64,000 bases of DNA, taken from Phoebastria nigripes (lineage: Eukaryota; Chordata; Aves; Procellariiformes; Diomedeidae). Under the pieces are notes generated by a model. It was not told the DNA's origin and did not search any database. It worked only from the letters and a program-made list of their open reading frames with translations. Below, piece by piece: positions 47,428 to 62,400 of the stretch. Position 1 is the stretch's first letter, and each line of letters starts with the position of its first letter. Location: the NCBI GenBank assembly GCA_035582835.1, contig JAYKAV010000433.1:790732-854731 (forward strand), written 5' to 3'. The translations under genes and the position numbers were made by a program.

Positions 47428-47445
47428 CTCTTCTGCTTGACCCAT
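47428..47445 (-). CDS. PHGR1: Candidate 5' coding exon of the PHGR1-like gene
   Basis: ATG GGT CAA GCA GAA GAG then donor GTAAGA, phase 0, which joins in frame to the histidine-rich exon (MGQAEE-HVKQKG). A six-codon first coding exon would fit the short start of mammalian PHGR1. The start context is weak at -3 and the 5' UTR boundary is unresolved. Confidence 0.35.
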
Positions 47446-50400
47446 GAAAGAGATAAGAGAAAAAAACTTCACATTTGAGCTTTGATACATTTTTTACTTG
47501 AATCATCTCTTTTGTTCCTTTTGTATAGCTTATTACTTTGCCTAGCCCTTCTGCTCACCATCCACTTGAATTTCTTTCACAAACAAAAAGCAAAACATTG
47601 TCTCTGCAGCTCTCCTCTGTCTTGAGAGAAGTCTGAGTCAGAAGCGAACACTACACTTCACTTGCTGTGTGTGTGCAAAGTCCCCCCAGTTTGGAGGTTC
47701 CTCCCTCTCCCACCAAAGTCAGTAACAAGGCTCCCTTTATCTTTAGGAGTACAAGCCAAGCTTTAGGAGTACAAGCCAGGCACATCCTTAGAGAATTCTA
47801 AGGAGGCAGAATAAGGCTTTAACTTGATGGGCTGGCAGACTTGACCACGAGCATTTCCCAATGGATTTGCTTTGCACTGCAGTCACAGTTCAGCATGGCT
47901 CATTTCACAGTGCCCTATCTTAGCATGATTACTTTCAGCGCAGTTCATTTTCCTTCACTGTAAATCAACATTTCCCCAAGCAGAATTTAGCTCGATTCAC
48001 GATGTCCTGGCCTCCGTTAGCAGAGCTCAGCATTTCACACACCAGTCGTGGCTGGCTCAGCGAAGCCCACGCAGCACCCAGGCAGGGCAGGGNGCTGGAG
48101 CGTGGCGATCCCGGGCTCGCACTGTTTTGCAGTCTCTTGGCTGATTGCTAACATTTGCCATCAGCTATTTTGGCTTGGATCACTTCGGTTCACCTCCACT
48201 GACGCTATCACAAGACAATCCCCCCTGTGCTCTGCCCTTTCTGCTTTTGCTCCTGTTTTTCTTCAGATCGTCAGGAACAGGCAGCGACACGTCCACGCAT
48301 ATCACGGGATATCAGCTCCTGATAGCCCACTTTTGCTACTTATGCAGTGCTAGCATCGCCCTCTGAGATAATTGTATCTGTAGGACTGATATCGTGGGTC
48401 CCTGAGCTTCCCGAATCCCTCTTGCTACACTGCAGCAAATATATTCATTTAATATAAGGCCTTGACCTCTTTTTAGCAAGGTGGACCTACCACCTACTGT
48501 TGAGTCTTGGGCATTGGTTTTGGCATCTCTTTCTCCCTCTTGCTGCCCCAGGAGATGTTTTGGGGTTTCACCCCTTTGGAAGTGCAGGCCAGGCTATTTT
48601 GTGGTTCTAAACTATGTAACTACTTGTTAAAGAAACTACACTGGCTGGCATCCCTGGGATGGCACAGTGAGCAAAGATGATACCTGCCCCTGGGGCTACA
48701 TGTGCTCTTCTTCCCATGGCTGCCAGTCATTTTTAGTCCCTATCTGACATTTGGCTCCCTCAGAGTAGGAGAGAAATTAAAATTCAGTGTCAGCAGCAGC
48801 CTGCAAAAGAAAGCCAAGTCTTGGGCAAAACCTGAGAGCATCTCAGTAACAGCCAAAGGACCCCTTACCTGAATCCGTAATGGGTTGTTCAATACAGGAG
48901 GTGACCAATGAAGAGAAATAAGAATAGGGCAAAGGGAATAAAAAATGAAGCTGCTTTTATTGCACTTTCTCAGCCCCTATGTGTGCATGTGACTAACACC
49001 AAATGCTCTATGCCAAGGCAGGTCCTGTATGCAAAGAGGCTCCCGTTCACAAAAACATCATCGAGCTGTGCACGAGCACGTGGCTGGACTTTAAAACCAG
49101 AGAGAGCTGTGATGGTCATCTTGCTCCTCTACAACACAGACCATCATATTTCCGTCAGTCGCTATGTCGGCAAACCTGGGAGCTGCTGCACTGGAGACAG
49201 ACATGGGTGCTGCCCAGCTCCGAGTGGAGCATCTCCCATCACCCATCAGTTGCATGAGCTGCAAGACAGGCAAAAGCTCTGCTGCTCAGCAAGTGGTGCT
49301 CTCCTGGCACCCAATCCACTTAGGGCCCTGGGGCTTTAAAATAGCCATTTCAGTGGTTTGATGGATACCCCCAGTACCTGGAGCAGGAAAATGAGATGGA
49401 AATATTACCTGCACACTGGTACTTCTTCCAGTTAGGGCAAATCATCAGGGTTTCGCTTCCTTGATTGAAGCAATTCACAGCAAGCAGCACAAGTGTGTAC
49501 ACACCACATGGTTATCCCCCAGCTGAGGCATTTCCACCAGCTGGTGCAGCCATGTTGCACAGTAATGCTCCAAAACAAGCCCCTGCCTTTCTGGCCAGAC
49601 ACCCGCGTTCTGCTGCTTCCCCGCTCTGCTGTGTGTGTCTGGCTTTGCAAGCAGCCAGCGCCAGCACAGAGAAAGAAACAGCAAGTCCTGCAGTCCTTCT
49701 GGCAACTGATACGAACAGACTGCTGCAAATACGGCTACGTTCATGCCACGCCATCCACATCCAAGGAGGGGGCTGGCATGGAGCAGGAGCTCCTCCTAGA
49801 CCTTTGCCTGGACCTGCTGCTTGGGCTCGCACCCACCTGCAGTCAGTGCTGGGAGGGAGTGGCTGTGGTGGCCGAACTCCTGGAAGCCAGGAGTCCCTTT
49901 CCTCAAAATCTGCTTGGCTCTTGCCCCTGCACTGCAGCAGTGGAGGAACTGCCTATGCCCATCAGCACACACCATTGGCCAGAAGCTGCTGTTGTCCCCA
50001 GTGCCTGTTGCCATTTAGAATATTGCCACTCTGTGGCCTCTCTCTGGCCAGTTTGAGACTGGTAGAGCAGATCTCAGTGCCATTCTAGGGGAGGCATGTG
50101 CTGATCCCAGGATTTCATCCCCTTACAGAAAAAACCCAAGAGTGAGCAGGAAGGATGAGCAAATGGGGCTCCCAAACTCTTTTAGGAACATAAATGATGC
50201 CCACAAGACAATTTCTCCAAGCTGAGACCATCCTTCTTGCCTACACAACATTCATCCAGAGGAATGTTTTCTTCCACAGTGCCTGGTGAACCATGATGGG
50301 TGAGTTAGCAGGATGGAGGCAGAGTGGTCTGGATCAGTCTCTTTGGATGAGGATGCATCCCTGCCTCTCTTGCTGTAGGCAGTGCTACCCTCGGTCTCAG

Positions 50401-53400
50401 GAAAACCACGCTCAAAGCTGACTGCTTGCAATGGTGACACCACTACAATGTTTTGGACAGTGCAAAGTCATTCATGTTATGAGTTTNGTGGACAGCCAAG
50501 CCTTTGGAGTCACCGTGGTCAAGGCAAGGCTGGAGATCACTGCGAAGCCCTGCTCTATGGCTGCACACACTGCTTAGGTTTGCAGCAGGCTGTCCGTTTC
50601 CAAGCAATGTGCAATGTCTCGCAGATCTGCAGCCAACTGCGTTCGAACCCTGGCCTGTCACTGCTCACTGGAGCAATAAAATAGCAAGGGTATTTTTGCT
50701 CCTCAAAGCCAGTGACAGCGTGCCAGATACCTCCCGTGCTGGAAGATTTCCATGGGTACAGCAGCAGCAGTCCTGGCCTCTTCTGCTTCATAAACCTCCT
50801 GTTGTCTCAGCCCGTGAAATTGCTTCCTCAGCCAGAGTACAGGTCCATGGCGGGGCTGGTGCTGTGTTAGCAAATCGAGCCCCACTCACCTTCACTGTAC
50901 AGAGCTTATTTTATGGGTTAATGTAGCTGCCCACCTTCTACAACTTCAGGAGGGTTTAATTTAGAGATAGAAATGCGCTTTAGTCATGGTTTGAATGCCA
51001 AGACCTGAGTCAGATCCGTTTATCCAAACAGCCACTTACATCTAGGCTGACACATGCCAAAAATGTCAGTGCTGGGTGCCTAAAGAGAAAGACCTCGATG
51101 CATGTTTGGTCTCCGTTATAGAACCGGTTCGATTTGCTGCTGATCTGTTGCGCTGGCAGCACAGCACAAGCAATGCCGTTGCGCAAAGAAGGACATATGT
51201 CTCTGCAGACATTTGCACTCAACAGATCCCATCTTTTTCCTCCCTGCAACTCCATTTATGTGAGTCAGATGAACTGGTCCGCGGTTGCCTTTTTCTGGCT
51301 TGTAGGTGCACTGATGCTGTGAAGTAGAAATTTCTTAGAAATATAACTACTGAAAAAATAAGATTTAGTGCTTATTTATTCAAAGCCATTTGTGATCACT
51401 CTGTCCTGGGATGGGCTTGGAGGAGTTGTCATCTTCCAAAATTTGCGAAAAGTTGTCTGTGCTGATAGGAAGCGTCCTTCACAACGTATGCATCAGTATA
51501 AGGTGCAAGATTTCAGAGGGACTGAGGAATCAGGCTCACAGGGCAATTTTAATGGCCAGTTATTATTTCTGTCCATCACGTGTGCCCAGGGTGTGTGCTA
51601 GAGCATGGCCCACACGCAGCACAGGAAGGAGAGGTCCATGCAGAGCCTTTCTCTGCTTCTCAGGGTGACTGCGAGGTTCCTGCAGTGCTGGAAACCTTTG
51701 AGTGGCTGTTGACACAATACCATCGGCTGAGAAGATACCAGGCATATGGCAATTATGTTTCTGGGCACAAGTACATTGCAAACTGAAGCAAATAAGAGAT
51801 GTGGTGAGTTTGCTGTGTGTTTGAAGGGGCAGAAGGCCCATGGAGACCCAATTCAGCATTGTCTTGGCAGGGAAAATCTCACTATAGATATATTGTACCA
51901 TTTTCTGCGGTACCTTGTGCTGGGAGCACAGCCACATTTGCTCTGAAGCAGCCCATATGCTCGCACCATTTCCCAGCGTGATTGACAGTGAGCCAGTTCC
52001 CTCAGAGCATCCTGAGATATCCCAGACCGATTCATCCTTTGCACATAAATATTCTTCTTATGAGGATTTGAGACATAAGTTCTCAGCCTGGGGAAGGCCA
52101 GAGAAGACATTGGGATATATCAACATACCTTGACTAACTGTGTCTGTTACAATACCTTGTTTAGCTTCAAAAAGGTTTGAAAATCATGGCTGACTTTTAG
52201 TGGAACTGAGGATCTTGCAAACAGCCTGCATAGCATGGTCCTGCCAGGACTCAGCCTAATACTTGTATGAGATCAAACACTTCGAAACCAGCCATCCCCT
52301 TTCCCAGGCTCCTGCAGTTCACATGAGACCCAAATTTCAAGCCTGATGCTGCAAAATATGCTATACCCAAGTGTCTCACAGCACACTAAAGCCTAGTATT
52401 GAAATACCCATGTCTCTGGAGTATAGGAAAGCAGATCTGGCCATGAATGTGCTGCATAGGGCAAACACCCTCTTTTTAAACCTAAGAATAAATACAGGTG
52501 TGGGACCACGTATCTGGAAGGGGTTGAGTCTTCAGGAAAGCCCTGGCATGGTGTTAGTCACACTCTCTACATCCTGTGCCCATCCCAGAAACAGGAGTTT
52601 TTCCCGTGTGCTGTCAGTCATGATTCACAGCACATACGAGGTCTGCTAAAGGTGGAGAGGATGCTGCGTGCAATGTATGACCCATATGGCTAACGCAGCC
52701 TTCGATTCAGCTCAAGGCAAGAGCAGCAAGCTAGACATAGCCTCTATAGAGACCACAAAGGAGAATATGAAGACCCTATGGAGTTTTTGAAGTAAACCCC
52801 AGCGGATCCAAGAGACCTGAACTCTCAAAGAGAATAAATGTTCACAACCCTCTTGGTATGAAGATGTGGGAGGAAGCAGGACATGGCTGAGACTCATCAT
52901 GCCTCCATCCATCCTGGTAGAGAATGGAGCAAGCCACAAATTTTCTGCTGTATCTATTGCATCTCTGCACACCCTGCTTTTCTCAGATTGTATCTGCTCC
53001 TGGCTCAATGCAGGTAGATTGTTGCTGAAAAGGGAGTATTGCAGGTCAGTGAGTCTCAGGCATCAAGTTTTCATTCCAGAAGGACAGGTTGTTAATAAAC
53101 GTGACAAGGAGTACACCGGGAGGCACCATTTGCTGGCAATACCTTGGGTCTCTAAGCTGTGCAGTGGCACAGCTTTGCACAAAAGGGGGATTTTGTCTGA
53201 TGCTGAGGAACACACAGGTGAGACATGAGCACATTTCTGCTGTCTGTGGGTCTGGGCACTTTGTTTTGGAAACACAAAAAGGGCCACAGCTCCGAGATTT
53301 CAGAATACTAATTTTTTTGAAACAGGAGATTTGCTGGCACAGGGCTTTTCATGTGAAAAAAGTCTCTTTTCCTGAACTGACATTTCCCCAATAGGGAAAA

Positions 53401-56400
53401 AAAAAACTTATAAAAAACCCTTCAACTACCTGAAGTATTGTTAGATGGAGATAGATACGCCCTTGGAGACTTAGATCCCCTGCTTTGCATAGAGCCCTTC
53501 TGTGTCAGCAGATAAAAGTGTTTGCATTTAAAATATTTCCGCAGAGCCTCCTCCAAAGGCAGCCATGCGATGCTCTCCGGTGCACACAGCTCTGGTGTCT
53601 CCCTCTCGACCTGGACATCTCTCCTCCCCTGAGCTCACTTGCTTCGTTAGCGGCATTGCTTGCAGGAGGTAACAAGCGCTGCTGGCTCCCGTGGTTTTGT
53701 CTGGTGGCTTTGCAGGCTGATATGACCTGTGTTATCACCACTCAGCAAACACAGCCGAGGTATCAGGAGATAGATAGGAGACTCTCAGCTTTGCTAATCT
53801 AATTTTTCAGTAGGGAAGTTTGCCTGAGAGCTCCAGGGAGTATTTAACGGTCTGCCCTCCTGCTCCAGCCCTGTAAAGAGGGGACTGTGTTGCTCTTTCT
53901 GTTGTGGCAAGGCTTATTTAAGGGGTTCCTGCTCTCTCCTTCCTCATTTGGGTGTGTTAAGGCAGTGCTAACAGATTTAAGGATGCGATAAAGTCTCAGC
54001 CTGTATGAGTCCGTCCATGCCGAGGAAAAGAAAATCAAATGAATGACCAGTGGTGTCAGCTAGGAACTTTTAACATGGGGAGAGCTTTTTATTTTACAAC
54101 CTTATTGTGTCATTCTTTATCTTGGTGAATCTAAGCTTTGCCATAATGCCTTCAAAATAGGAATATTACAGTCTTGCCAAGGACGAGTTTAAATTCCAAC
54201 TATAAAAGGTATTTGGGAAAAACTAGTGCTAGCAGGGGTGGTTTCCTTAAGATCAGGTTTCTGGACTGTTGTGAAGGTGATGATCAGAGCTGCAGTTGGG
54301 AATAGGACCAGGTATAATGAAGGACAGAAGAACTACTCTGAAACCCTAATCCTGGCTGTTGAACGTAGCACTAACGAGGTCTTCCTCTCTGCCAGGAGAA
54401 ACTCCTTCTGCCTGCGCAGGGCTGGCAGATCCCAACAAAAGATCGAGACATCCCATCCTTGCGTGGCTGAGCTGCCAGCCCCCTTCCTGATCATTGTTTT
54501 AATTGCTGATCAGAGCTGAGCTACTGTTAACTTTCCTCCTGTAAGCTACTTAGTGCTGCTGGCACAAGCAATTTCCTTAGCCCTCTGAGCCTTCATTGAT
54601 ATAAAAGGGGCAGCAGCTGATGCCAGCCCAGACCCAATCCATTGCATGCCCAGGGCCATCGCAACCAGAGAATTAACCATGAACCAATCCCTCAACCTGT
54701 ATTCAGCTGTGAATTTGCCCTTTTTACTTCATAATAACAACCCTAACCGTACTCATACCACAAATACTAGCTTTACAGCTGGATCCTGCAAGATTACCGC
54801 TGGTCTGGCTCCTGCACGGTCCCCTGCAATGGGAAGAAAACTTGAGCAGGCAGAGCTGGCTGTAAACTGCTGATCCCTGCCTGTGCCAGTCTCATCTTAG
54901 CCCCGCAGGACTTGCAGGATTCAGCAAGAACCAAGCTCTTCTGTCTCAATGGCATCAGTGCCAGTGAGTCAGTGTCATCCAGGGATGACCCAGTTGACAT
55001 TTTGGAGAGGAAATTGGCTGAAATGGCCCATTTCAGGAGGATCAGAGCCATGGGGGAATGAAAAGCAGTTGTTTTGGCTCAAGAACAAGTAGGAGAGTGG
55101 AGGGGGAAGGTTCCATCTCTCAAATTGTTGAAATGTTTCTGCTTTTTTTGGTTAGAAACTGAGCTTCAGAAATGCTCAAAATATTTCAGCTGATGCTTCC
55201 AGAAAAAGGCATCTTTAAATGTTTGTTCCAAACCTTTTTCAACAAAAGGTTTAAATAACAACAGGTCAAAAGAAGGGTGTTATTTAACCAGTTCCTTCTG
55301 AAGGTACTGAAGGAAACACAGTATTCCAGGGAGAAAGGAAATGGAATTTTTCCTTTTTACAAACCCAATTCTAAACCCTGTATTTTAGCCCACCCTAATC
55401 CCGTGTGTTTGGGCTGCACAGTGCCCCCAGCCCATGCTCAGCCATGCTGCAGGGACCAAGTCAGAAGGACCAACAAAATGTCCACATTCCCAATGGAGGG
55501 CCACCTCGCTCAGGAGCTCACACAGAGACCTGAAATGGATGCCCAGAGAAAAGTAAGAACAGGGCAAGCACATATGATGGCTCCCCAAGTGTTTTGCAGG
55601 GGATTTTCTGAGTGGGATGTGATGTGTCCAGTTAGGAAACCTCCCAGGAGTAATTGTGTGGTCTCCTCCTGGACCTCAGTAAATGTGATATAAATTTATC
55701 ACATGCTGAGCCTCCTCAGCTTGTGCAAGGGTTGAAATAAGGCAAACGTGGCTCAAATTCTCACCATAGCTGGGAGAAGGGCCAGTGTCTCCAGCTGGGT
55801 TTTAATTCACCCTCTTGAATCACGATTTCCATCCTGCTGGAGCATGGATTATTTGCAATTTCAAGAGTTTTCTGCCACTTCAGTGAAGTACTCAGCCAGC
55901 CAGGCATAGTGCAGCAAGTGTCTGCAAGCGCTTCATGCACTTCCACCCTTTCTCTCCACCCAAGTATTAATTAGTCTTGAACTGGTCCTTTAATATTTAA
56001 TTGCCACCTTGACTCCCCTTTTCATCTCCCTTCTCAGGCGTCTCTGTGCAAGCTGTGCAGGCTGGCCTTTGCACTTCCCCTGGGCTTGTTCTCCAAATCA
56101 GCTCTGCACTTTAACCCCACGCAAGAAAAGCCTGTCTCCCTGCGAGCTGAGCCCAAACCGAACCCATGCANCATCAGTGCGATGTGACACCGCTGGAGTC
56201 CATGAAGAGTCTTCAGTCCGGTTCAGACCCTGGAGCCAAGGTTGGTCTCTGGAGTTTGCTTTTGAGTTCTGCTGGCAAAGGGAAGTGAAATGGTTTGTTA
56301 GGTTTTAATTGAGCTTGGCTGGGGTGAGAGGCACTCATGGGCCTGGAGAACAGCCGCTGAATTTGCCACTTCTTTCTTCTTGCATCAGACTGAAAGTGGG

Positions 56401-59400
56401 TCATGTTGCCACTGGTGTAGCCCCAAAGCAGCCATGTGTTGAATAATTTTGACTTTTTGTAGTTCACAAAGGGCACATGACTATGTCAAGAGCCAGCTGG
56501 CTCTTGGAATGCTCATTTGCAGCTTGCGAACTCTAAGTTATAGGCCATTGGGCTGCCCACGTCCTCCTAGATCTGGGCTGCAGCCATGGGCTGGAATGGG
56601 GAACCTCCCTTGGCCCCTGCTGATGACAGCTTTCACCCAGGGCAAACCAGTTGCTGTCTGCAGCTCTCCGTGCTTTCCCCAAGGACTACATTTCCATAAA
56701 AGATGAAAAGAACCTGCCTGACTGGCTATCCCGGCCACTTTCCACAGCCTGGCACCCTTCCCAAGGCTGGTTCGTGTGTCCTACATCTGAAGGCTGGGGT
56801 AGCAAATGGGGTCAGCAAACCTGCGTTTGGCCCTGCTGTGCATGTCTGGAAGTGGGAAGAACTAAGAGGACAGATCCTCTTATCGTTCGCTCAGCCTATA
56901 ACTACTTCAGAGGCCCTTCACTAGAATTACAAGTTTTTCAGGAGCAGAAAATGTCAGGTGAGGTGATGAGATCATGAGTTATTCAAGGTGGCATCAAATG
57001 CGGGTAGGCACAGATCTTACCCACAGGACTTGAGGCAAGGACCTGCAGGCTGGGATGATGTGCAGGGAGGGGGAAAAGAGGGGACAAACTTGTCCTCCAA
57101 TGGGAACAGGGCTGCTCTGCACGTCCTGAGAGGTTTCTGTGCTGGTGCTATGATTGGTATCGCTATGGGAAGTACCAACAGGCAGCTATGATCTTCACTG
57201 ATTTTAAGCAGGACCAAGCTGCCATTATATCCTTTAACTAGCTTTGGTAGTTTTCATTTTAATTGTATATTGATATATTTAAAAATGAGTCCTTTGATCC
57301 CTATGAGTCTCTCCAGCTAAAGCCCGTTTAAGGTTTCTGACTGGTCCCTCCTCCCAGTCTAGGGAATATGCTGACCTTTCTCCTGGCTGGCTGGAGGAAA
57401 CGCCTCAAATGCCTTTTTATCCTGCAGTTGCAGCTGGCCGAAGGATCAGAGCAGGGGGTAAGCAAGGGAGGCAAAGGAGGAGTTGGCTTATTGCGGGGAA
57501 GTTTGCTCTGTGGTTGATATGAAAGATGCCTCCAGGCCGCCGGGAAACTCTTCTTTGATATACTGCATGTTCCCGTCCCTCCCTCTATCCGACAGGCCTG
57601 GAGAGGGGTTGGTAGTTCTGCTCAGGAGACTCGGGCAGCGTGATCTGTGAGTTCATTGCTGCATACAGCAGTATGCAGGAGTGCCTCTGAAACTCGGCCA
57701 TGCAGCTTATCTGCAGTCCCGATACACGATATAAAAGCAGCCTCCCCAAACAGCCAGACTTCAAGCTTCTTCTACAGTGGGCTTTTTGGCAGCTGGCTCC
57801 CAGCTTCTCCCAGCAGTTACCGAGTGCCATCTGTTGACTAAATAGTGGTCATGCAAAAAATGGAGAGAAGCCAGGATGAAGATGGGTGAAGTGCACTTGG
57901 GAAAAGTGGTAGCATGGGACTGAGTGGCTTTGGAGGAGTTTCACAGAGCGCAAAGGGAAAAGGAAGGNGAGTTTCAAGCCAAGGCAGTTCCTGCTGGTGG
58001 AAGGGATGCCAGGAATGCTTCTCAGGGCATTCAGGTTTGGGTTTATTGAGGGATCAGATTCTTTCCTTCAGCCTTTGTGTAAGGCAGAGAGACAGAGAAG
58101 AAACATATAGTCTCGCTGTCAAAATGTGGGGCAATACTTTCCGCAAGCTGCTGAATGCTGTTCTGGAGCGGGGAGATTGTAGACTCCTATCAGAGGTGGT
58201 TCTTTGTGCTGAAACTGGTCAGGGAGAGGCTTTGCAGCACACAGCTAAAGAAAGGGACTATTTCACCGAGCACAAAATGAACACGTCATTGCTCTGATTT
58301 CCTTCCTTTGCCCCAGCAAAATCTCCAGCAAACTTTGCCCTGAGTGGAGAGCAGGGGCTCCAAGTAGTCAGCTGGAGTCTGTGCTTAAGGGAGATCAGCC
58401 GAACCTCTGTGTAGCTCATCCCCAGCAGGGCAATGCTGCAAAAATCCACTTATGTCCTCTTGATTCCTCCAGCTTTCAGGCTTTCCTGAAGGCAAGCTGC
58501 TGTCCACTCCAGGGACTGCTCCTTCAGGAGCTGCCAATAGTTAGCAAGAGCTGATACATCCCCTTTCTGTGAAGTGGAAACTGCAGAGCCAACCTGGGGT
58601 ATCTACGCTGGGTATGCCCCACGGCTTCTGCACTGAGTAGGCTTCAGAGATGGCACAAGCCAGTCCACAGCAGCCAGAGCACAATAAAGAGCCCAGAATC
58701 AGGCCATCCTGCCTATTAAAGGTCATTTGGCAATTTTAGAAGAATAAAGGGATTAACTCAGGGGGTGGTGGACAAATTCCTGGGTGAGTAATTAAGCTGG
58801 TTTCTCTAAATGTCCTTCCTGTTGCACAGGGATGTAATATACACTCGCTGTCTGAAGTACTCTGTCAGGTTGCTGCATGCTGGGAAATAGCTGCCACCAA
58901 CTGCCTGAGAGAGTAGTATTGATGCGCTTCAGCCACCGAGGTGGGGGTGCTCATGTGAAAAGGATTCAGTGTGTCCTGAGGTCCTGCAGGACCCCCGAAA
59001 TGTCATACAGCCAACATGCCCTTCTCACTGGAGCAGGAGACTGGGGACCATCTTGGCTCCTCTCCTTCCCAAGTGGCAGACCTCTGGGTATTGGTGCTTC
59101 CTGGTGCCAGGATGATGGTCCTGGTGGGTCCTTACCCTGAGGTAGGCACGGACCCCATGGGAAGGCAGTGCTAATCTTGGGAATGACACTGCAGTTAAGA
59201 GCAAATCAGAGTTTTTGACAGTTCAGAGCAAGCCCTCAAGTTGAGGACAGCCTTGGTGTTATTGCAACTTTTTCTGGCCATGACATCAGGTATAAGCAAA
59301 CATATGTGCATGTATATAAGCCCATAAATCTCAGCATATTTATAAGATTCTGCTCTCTACATCTTGTGAGAGTCCCAAAAGCACAAACAGGTCCCCAGAC

Positions 59401-62400
59401 CAACCTGTTCTGCCCCACTGCTGAAGCTGCAGATGCTGCTCCCTTGACTGGGCCCTTTTGCCGCCNGGTTTCTGTGTCCGCAGTGTTAACCGAGCATTCA
59501 TCTTCTCATTGGTCTCAGATGACGATGCAGAAGTAGATGCTTGTCATTTATGTGACTCAGATATGGTAAAGGACAGCTGAGAAATGTCAGCTGTTTGTGT
59601 TGAGGGCAGTGGAGTAGCCAACGCTGCCCTGGAGGGAACTGCAGCTCTCCAGAGACATTAGCAAAGGCAAAGGTTTTTTGGGGCTCTTCATGCCTGCTCA
59701 TGGCATTGCTCATTGCTGGAAGAGCTTGGCCACACCATCGATAACAGCAGAGACCTAGGATGCCACGGCTATGAGGTCTGTAGAAACTTCTTGTGAGCAC
59801 TTAGCTTAAGCCTTGACAACTTGGGCATGACATGGTCCCTTAGCTACTGTGATCCATGGGTAGCACAATGGACTCCGCTGCACATGGTGTTTACCCTGCA
59901 CTCTGCAAAGAACCTGGCCTTGGTATTTGCGATAACGGTGTGGGTCTCTGTGTTAACCTGGACCTGGGNGTTAGCAGCGTGTGCAGACTTCTCAAGCCCA
60001 GGAACATGGCCACCGTACAAACAGGATAATGCACTGTCACTGGAAAAAGTGTTTGCATGAACTGACTCCCTGACTCAGCCCAGCAGCATCTGCTAGGGCT
60101 GACTTTGTCCCTCCAGCCACCAGCCCAACCAAAAATGGGCCATCACTCCACCCTCACAAGGGACTGCGCCAGCTTGGAAGCCCAAGGCAGCACCATCCTC
60201 CCAGCTCCCCCGTATTCCCAGGGCAAGGAAAAGCCCCACATGGCTCTGCNCCTCCTGCACAGGCTTGTCCATCACAAACCTCTTGCCAAGCACTTGGGCT
60301 CTAGCAAAGCTCTTCTGTCTTTTTCCCAATTTTCCATCCACAGCAGAGTCTTCATTTCCTCTGTCAAGCCTGAATCCAGAGGCACTGCCTGGGAAATGGT
60401 TTCAATTTCCTTTCATCATTTGAGTAGCTACTAATTAATATGGGTCAGTCCTTCCCTCTAAGTGCTTTTACTAAGCCATGCTTCCAGCTCCTTTAGTGCC
60501 TTAGACCTGATCTCCAATAGCTAGAGTTATATGCAGAGGAGGGGCCAAATTCAGAGTTCTTCAAAGTCTTTTGAAGGCTTCCCTTGAACCATGCTGGATT
60601 TCGGGTTGAACTTCTTGGGTTTTGTGAATGGTTGACCTGCTCAAAGGTCTTGGCNGGGATAGGTACCAGCAGCAGACCTGCTCCTTTTTCAATGCTACAA
60701 CGTACGAACATAGCAGAGCCCCCATTAACGTTGGGGTGTGCATCAGTCCTTGGGCAACAAAATATTCCCCTGTGTGCTTCCATCTCCTGTTTGCCTCTTG
60801 GCTGATCTGTGTCCCTCGGAGGTTGAGGGAAAGGGCAGCCAGTCTGCATTGAGGACATAGCACACAGCTGGGACGTGGTGCTGATATAAGGGTTCAAGTG
60901 TGGCAACCTGAGACCGCAGCAGAAAAATGCTGCCTGCTTTCTCAAAGCCCCGCTATTTGTGACTCTTCTGGGGGTCATTTTGGCAGCTTTCAGATGGGGG
61001 CTTACTGGGGGGCCCTCTCCTTTGACTATGTGCTTTCTGCTAGTTATGGTGCCGGCTGGTAATGCCCATCCCACAACATCACTTCTGCTCTCTCCCTGAA
61101 AGAAAGGCACGTTTTAAAAGTGGCGAAATCATTCCCAGAGAACACTGGAATTAGACAGAAAAAGGCAAATCCGGCACTTGTTTTCCCATGAAGGCTCATG
61201 CACATACTCGCACTGACAAGACATTCAGGACCCCAGATATTTTCCCGATCCCCCGCCAGGCGTGCAACTAGCCATGCATAACAAATAACACGACCCCATG
61301 AATGGCCACAAAGTGAAGTCAAGCTGTTTGCCTGATCCATTTTTCATTGTTCGCTCGGCTTTCCCCACTTTGAACGAGGGCTTGTGGCATCAGGAAGTTA
61401 AAAGGAGTCAGGAGGGGGAAAAGGGGGAGTGTTTCTTTTAAAAAGAGAGTGAGATTGGAGAGGAGGACACAGGCACTCAAAACCCTGTCTGTGCTTGGTA
61501 TATTAGGCAGCCAGTGCTCTTGGCTGGGAGCCCAGACGAGGCTTTTGTAATCAAAACATGATCTTGTATGCTGTGCAACCAGTGCTGAGAAAGGCCGTCT
61601 GATGGCTCTCCTCTTTTAGCTCTGCTCTGGAATCTGCCGGGCTTTGCCGCCGATGTCCAACATGCACCGAGCTGTGAGTGCTGCCTTTGTGGGGCCTGGG
61701 AGGGGCACGGGGCGGTGGGGTCCCTCACCCAAAAAGGCCACGAAATGACTTGCACTCGCTTCCTTCAGGGTGGCCTTTTGGTGGTTGTTGCTTTGTGTTT
61801 TTTTTTCCTCGCCTGGCTGCCAGCAGGCACGGGGAGAAACAAGCCGTGCCGCATCGAGGGGGGGGTGCCGGGGGGGTGGATTTTGGGTGCCGGGGTTTGC
61901 ATGTCCATCGCCGGGGCAGGTTGCAGTGGCTGGCTCAGGACAACGTGCCTCCCGGGAGGGTGGGAGATCAGGGTAGATAACAAACAGAAACGCAGGCAGT
62001 GCTGGATGTTACCTATCCCGGCAAGGGTTTCAGCTGCAGCTGTCAAGCCAGAGGATATTTCTTAAAAAGAGCGGATGCATTTGCTTACGCAGAAGAGTGT
62101 TAGCTAAGGGCCCCGCTCCTCTCTCCTCTTCCCTCCCCCCCACCTTCTGTCTTTCTCGCTTTTCCAACCCTGCTGCCTCCGAGGTCTCTCGCTGTAGAAG
62201 CAGGCGATAGTAGAAGTATGCGGGAAAGCACTGCACGCAGAGACAGTCTGGAGCAAGGCGTCCCTCCAGCCCCCGATGAGCTGCGTAGCAAGTGTGTGCC
62301 ACTTAGGAGTGGGGGGTATGACAGAATGAGATGTTGTCATTTAATTGAAGCACAAAGCTGCTTGCTTTCCATTTCTCCTTTTGTGACATTTTTATTTGCG

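Noticed and set aside
60493..61110. 205-codon minus frame
   Set aside because: Contains an N codon, no domain, no splice context; looks like a chance frame.
61645..61678. Plus-strand ATG TCC AAC ATG CAC CGA GCT before GTGAGT, as a possible first exon of a CCDC9B-like gene
   Set aside because: Only seven codons, no recognisable similarity, and no downstream exon found.
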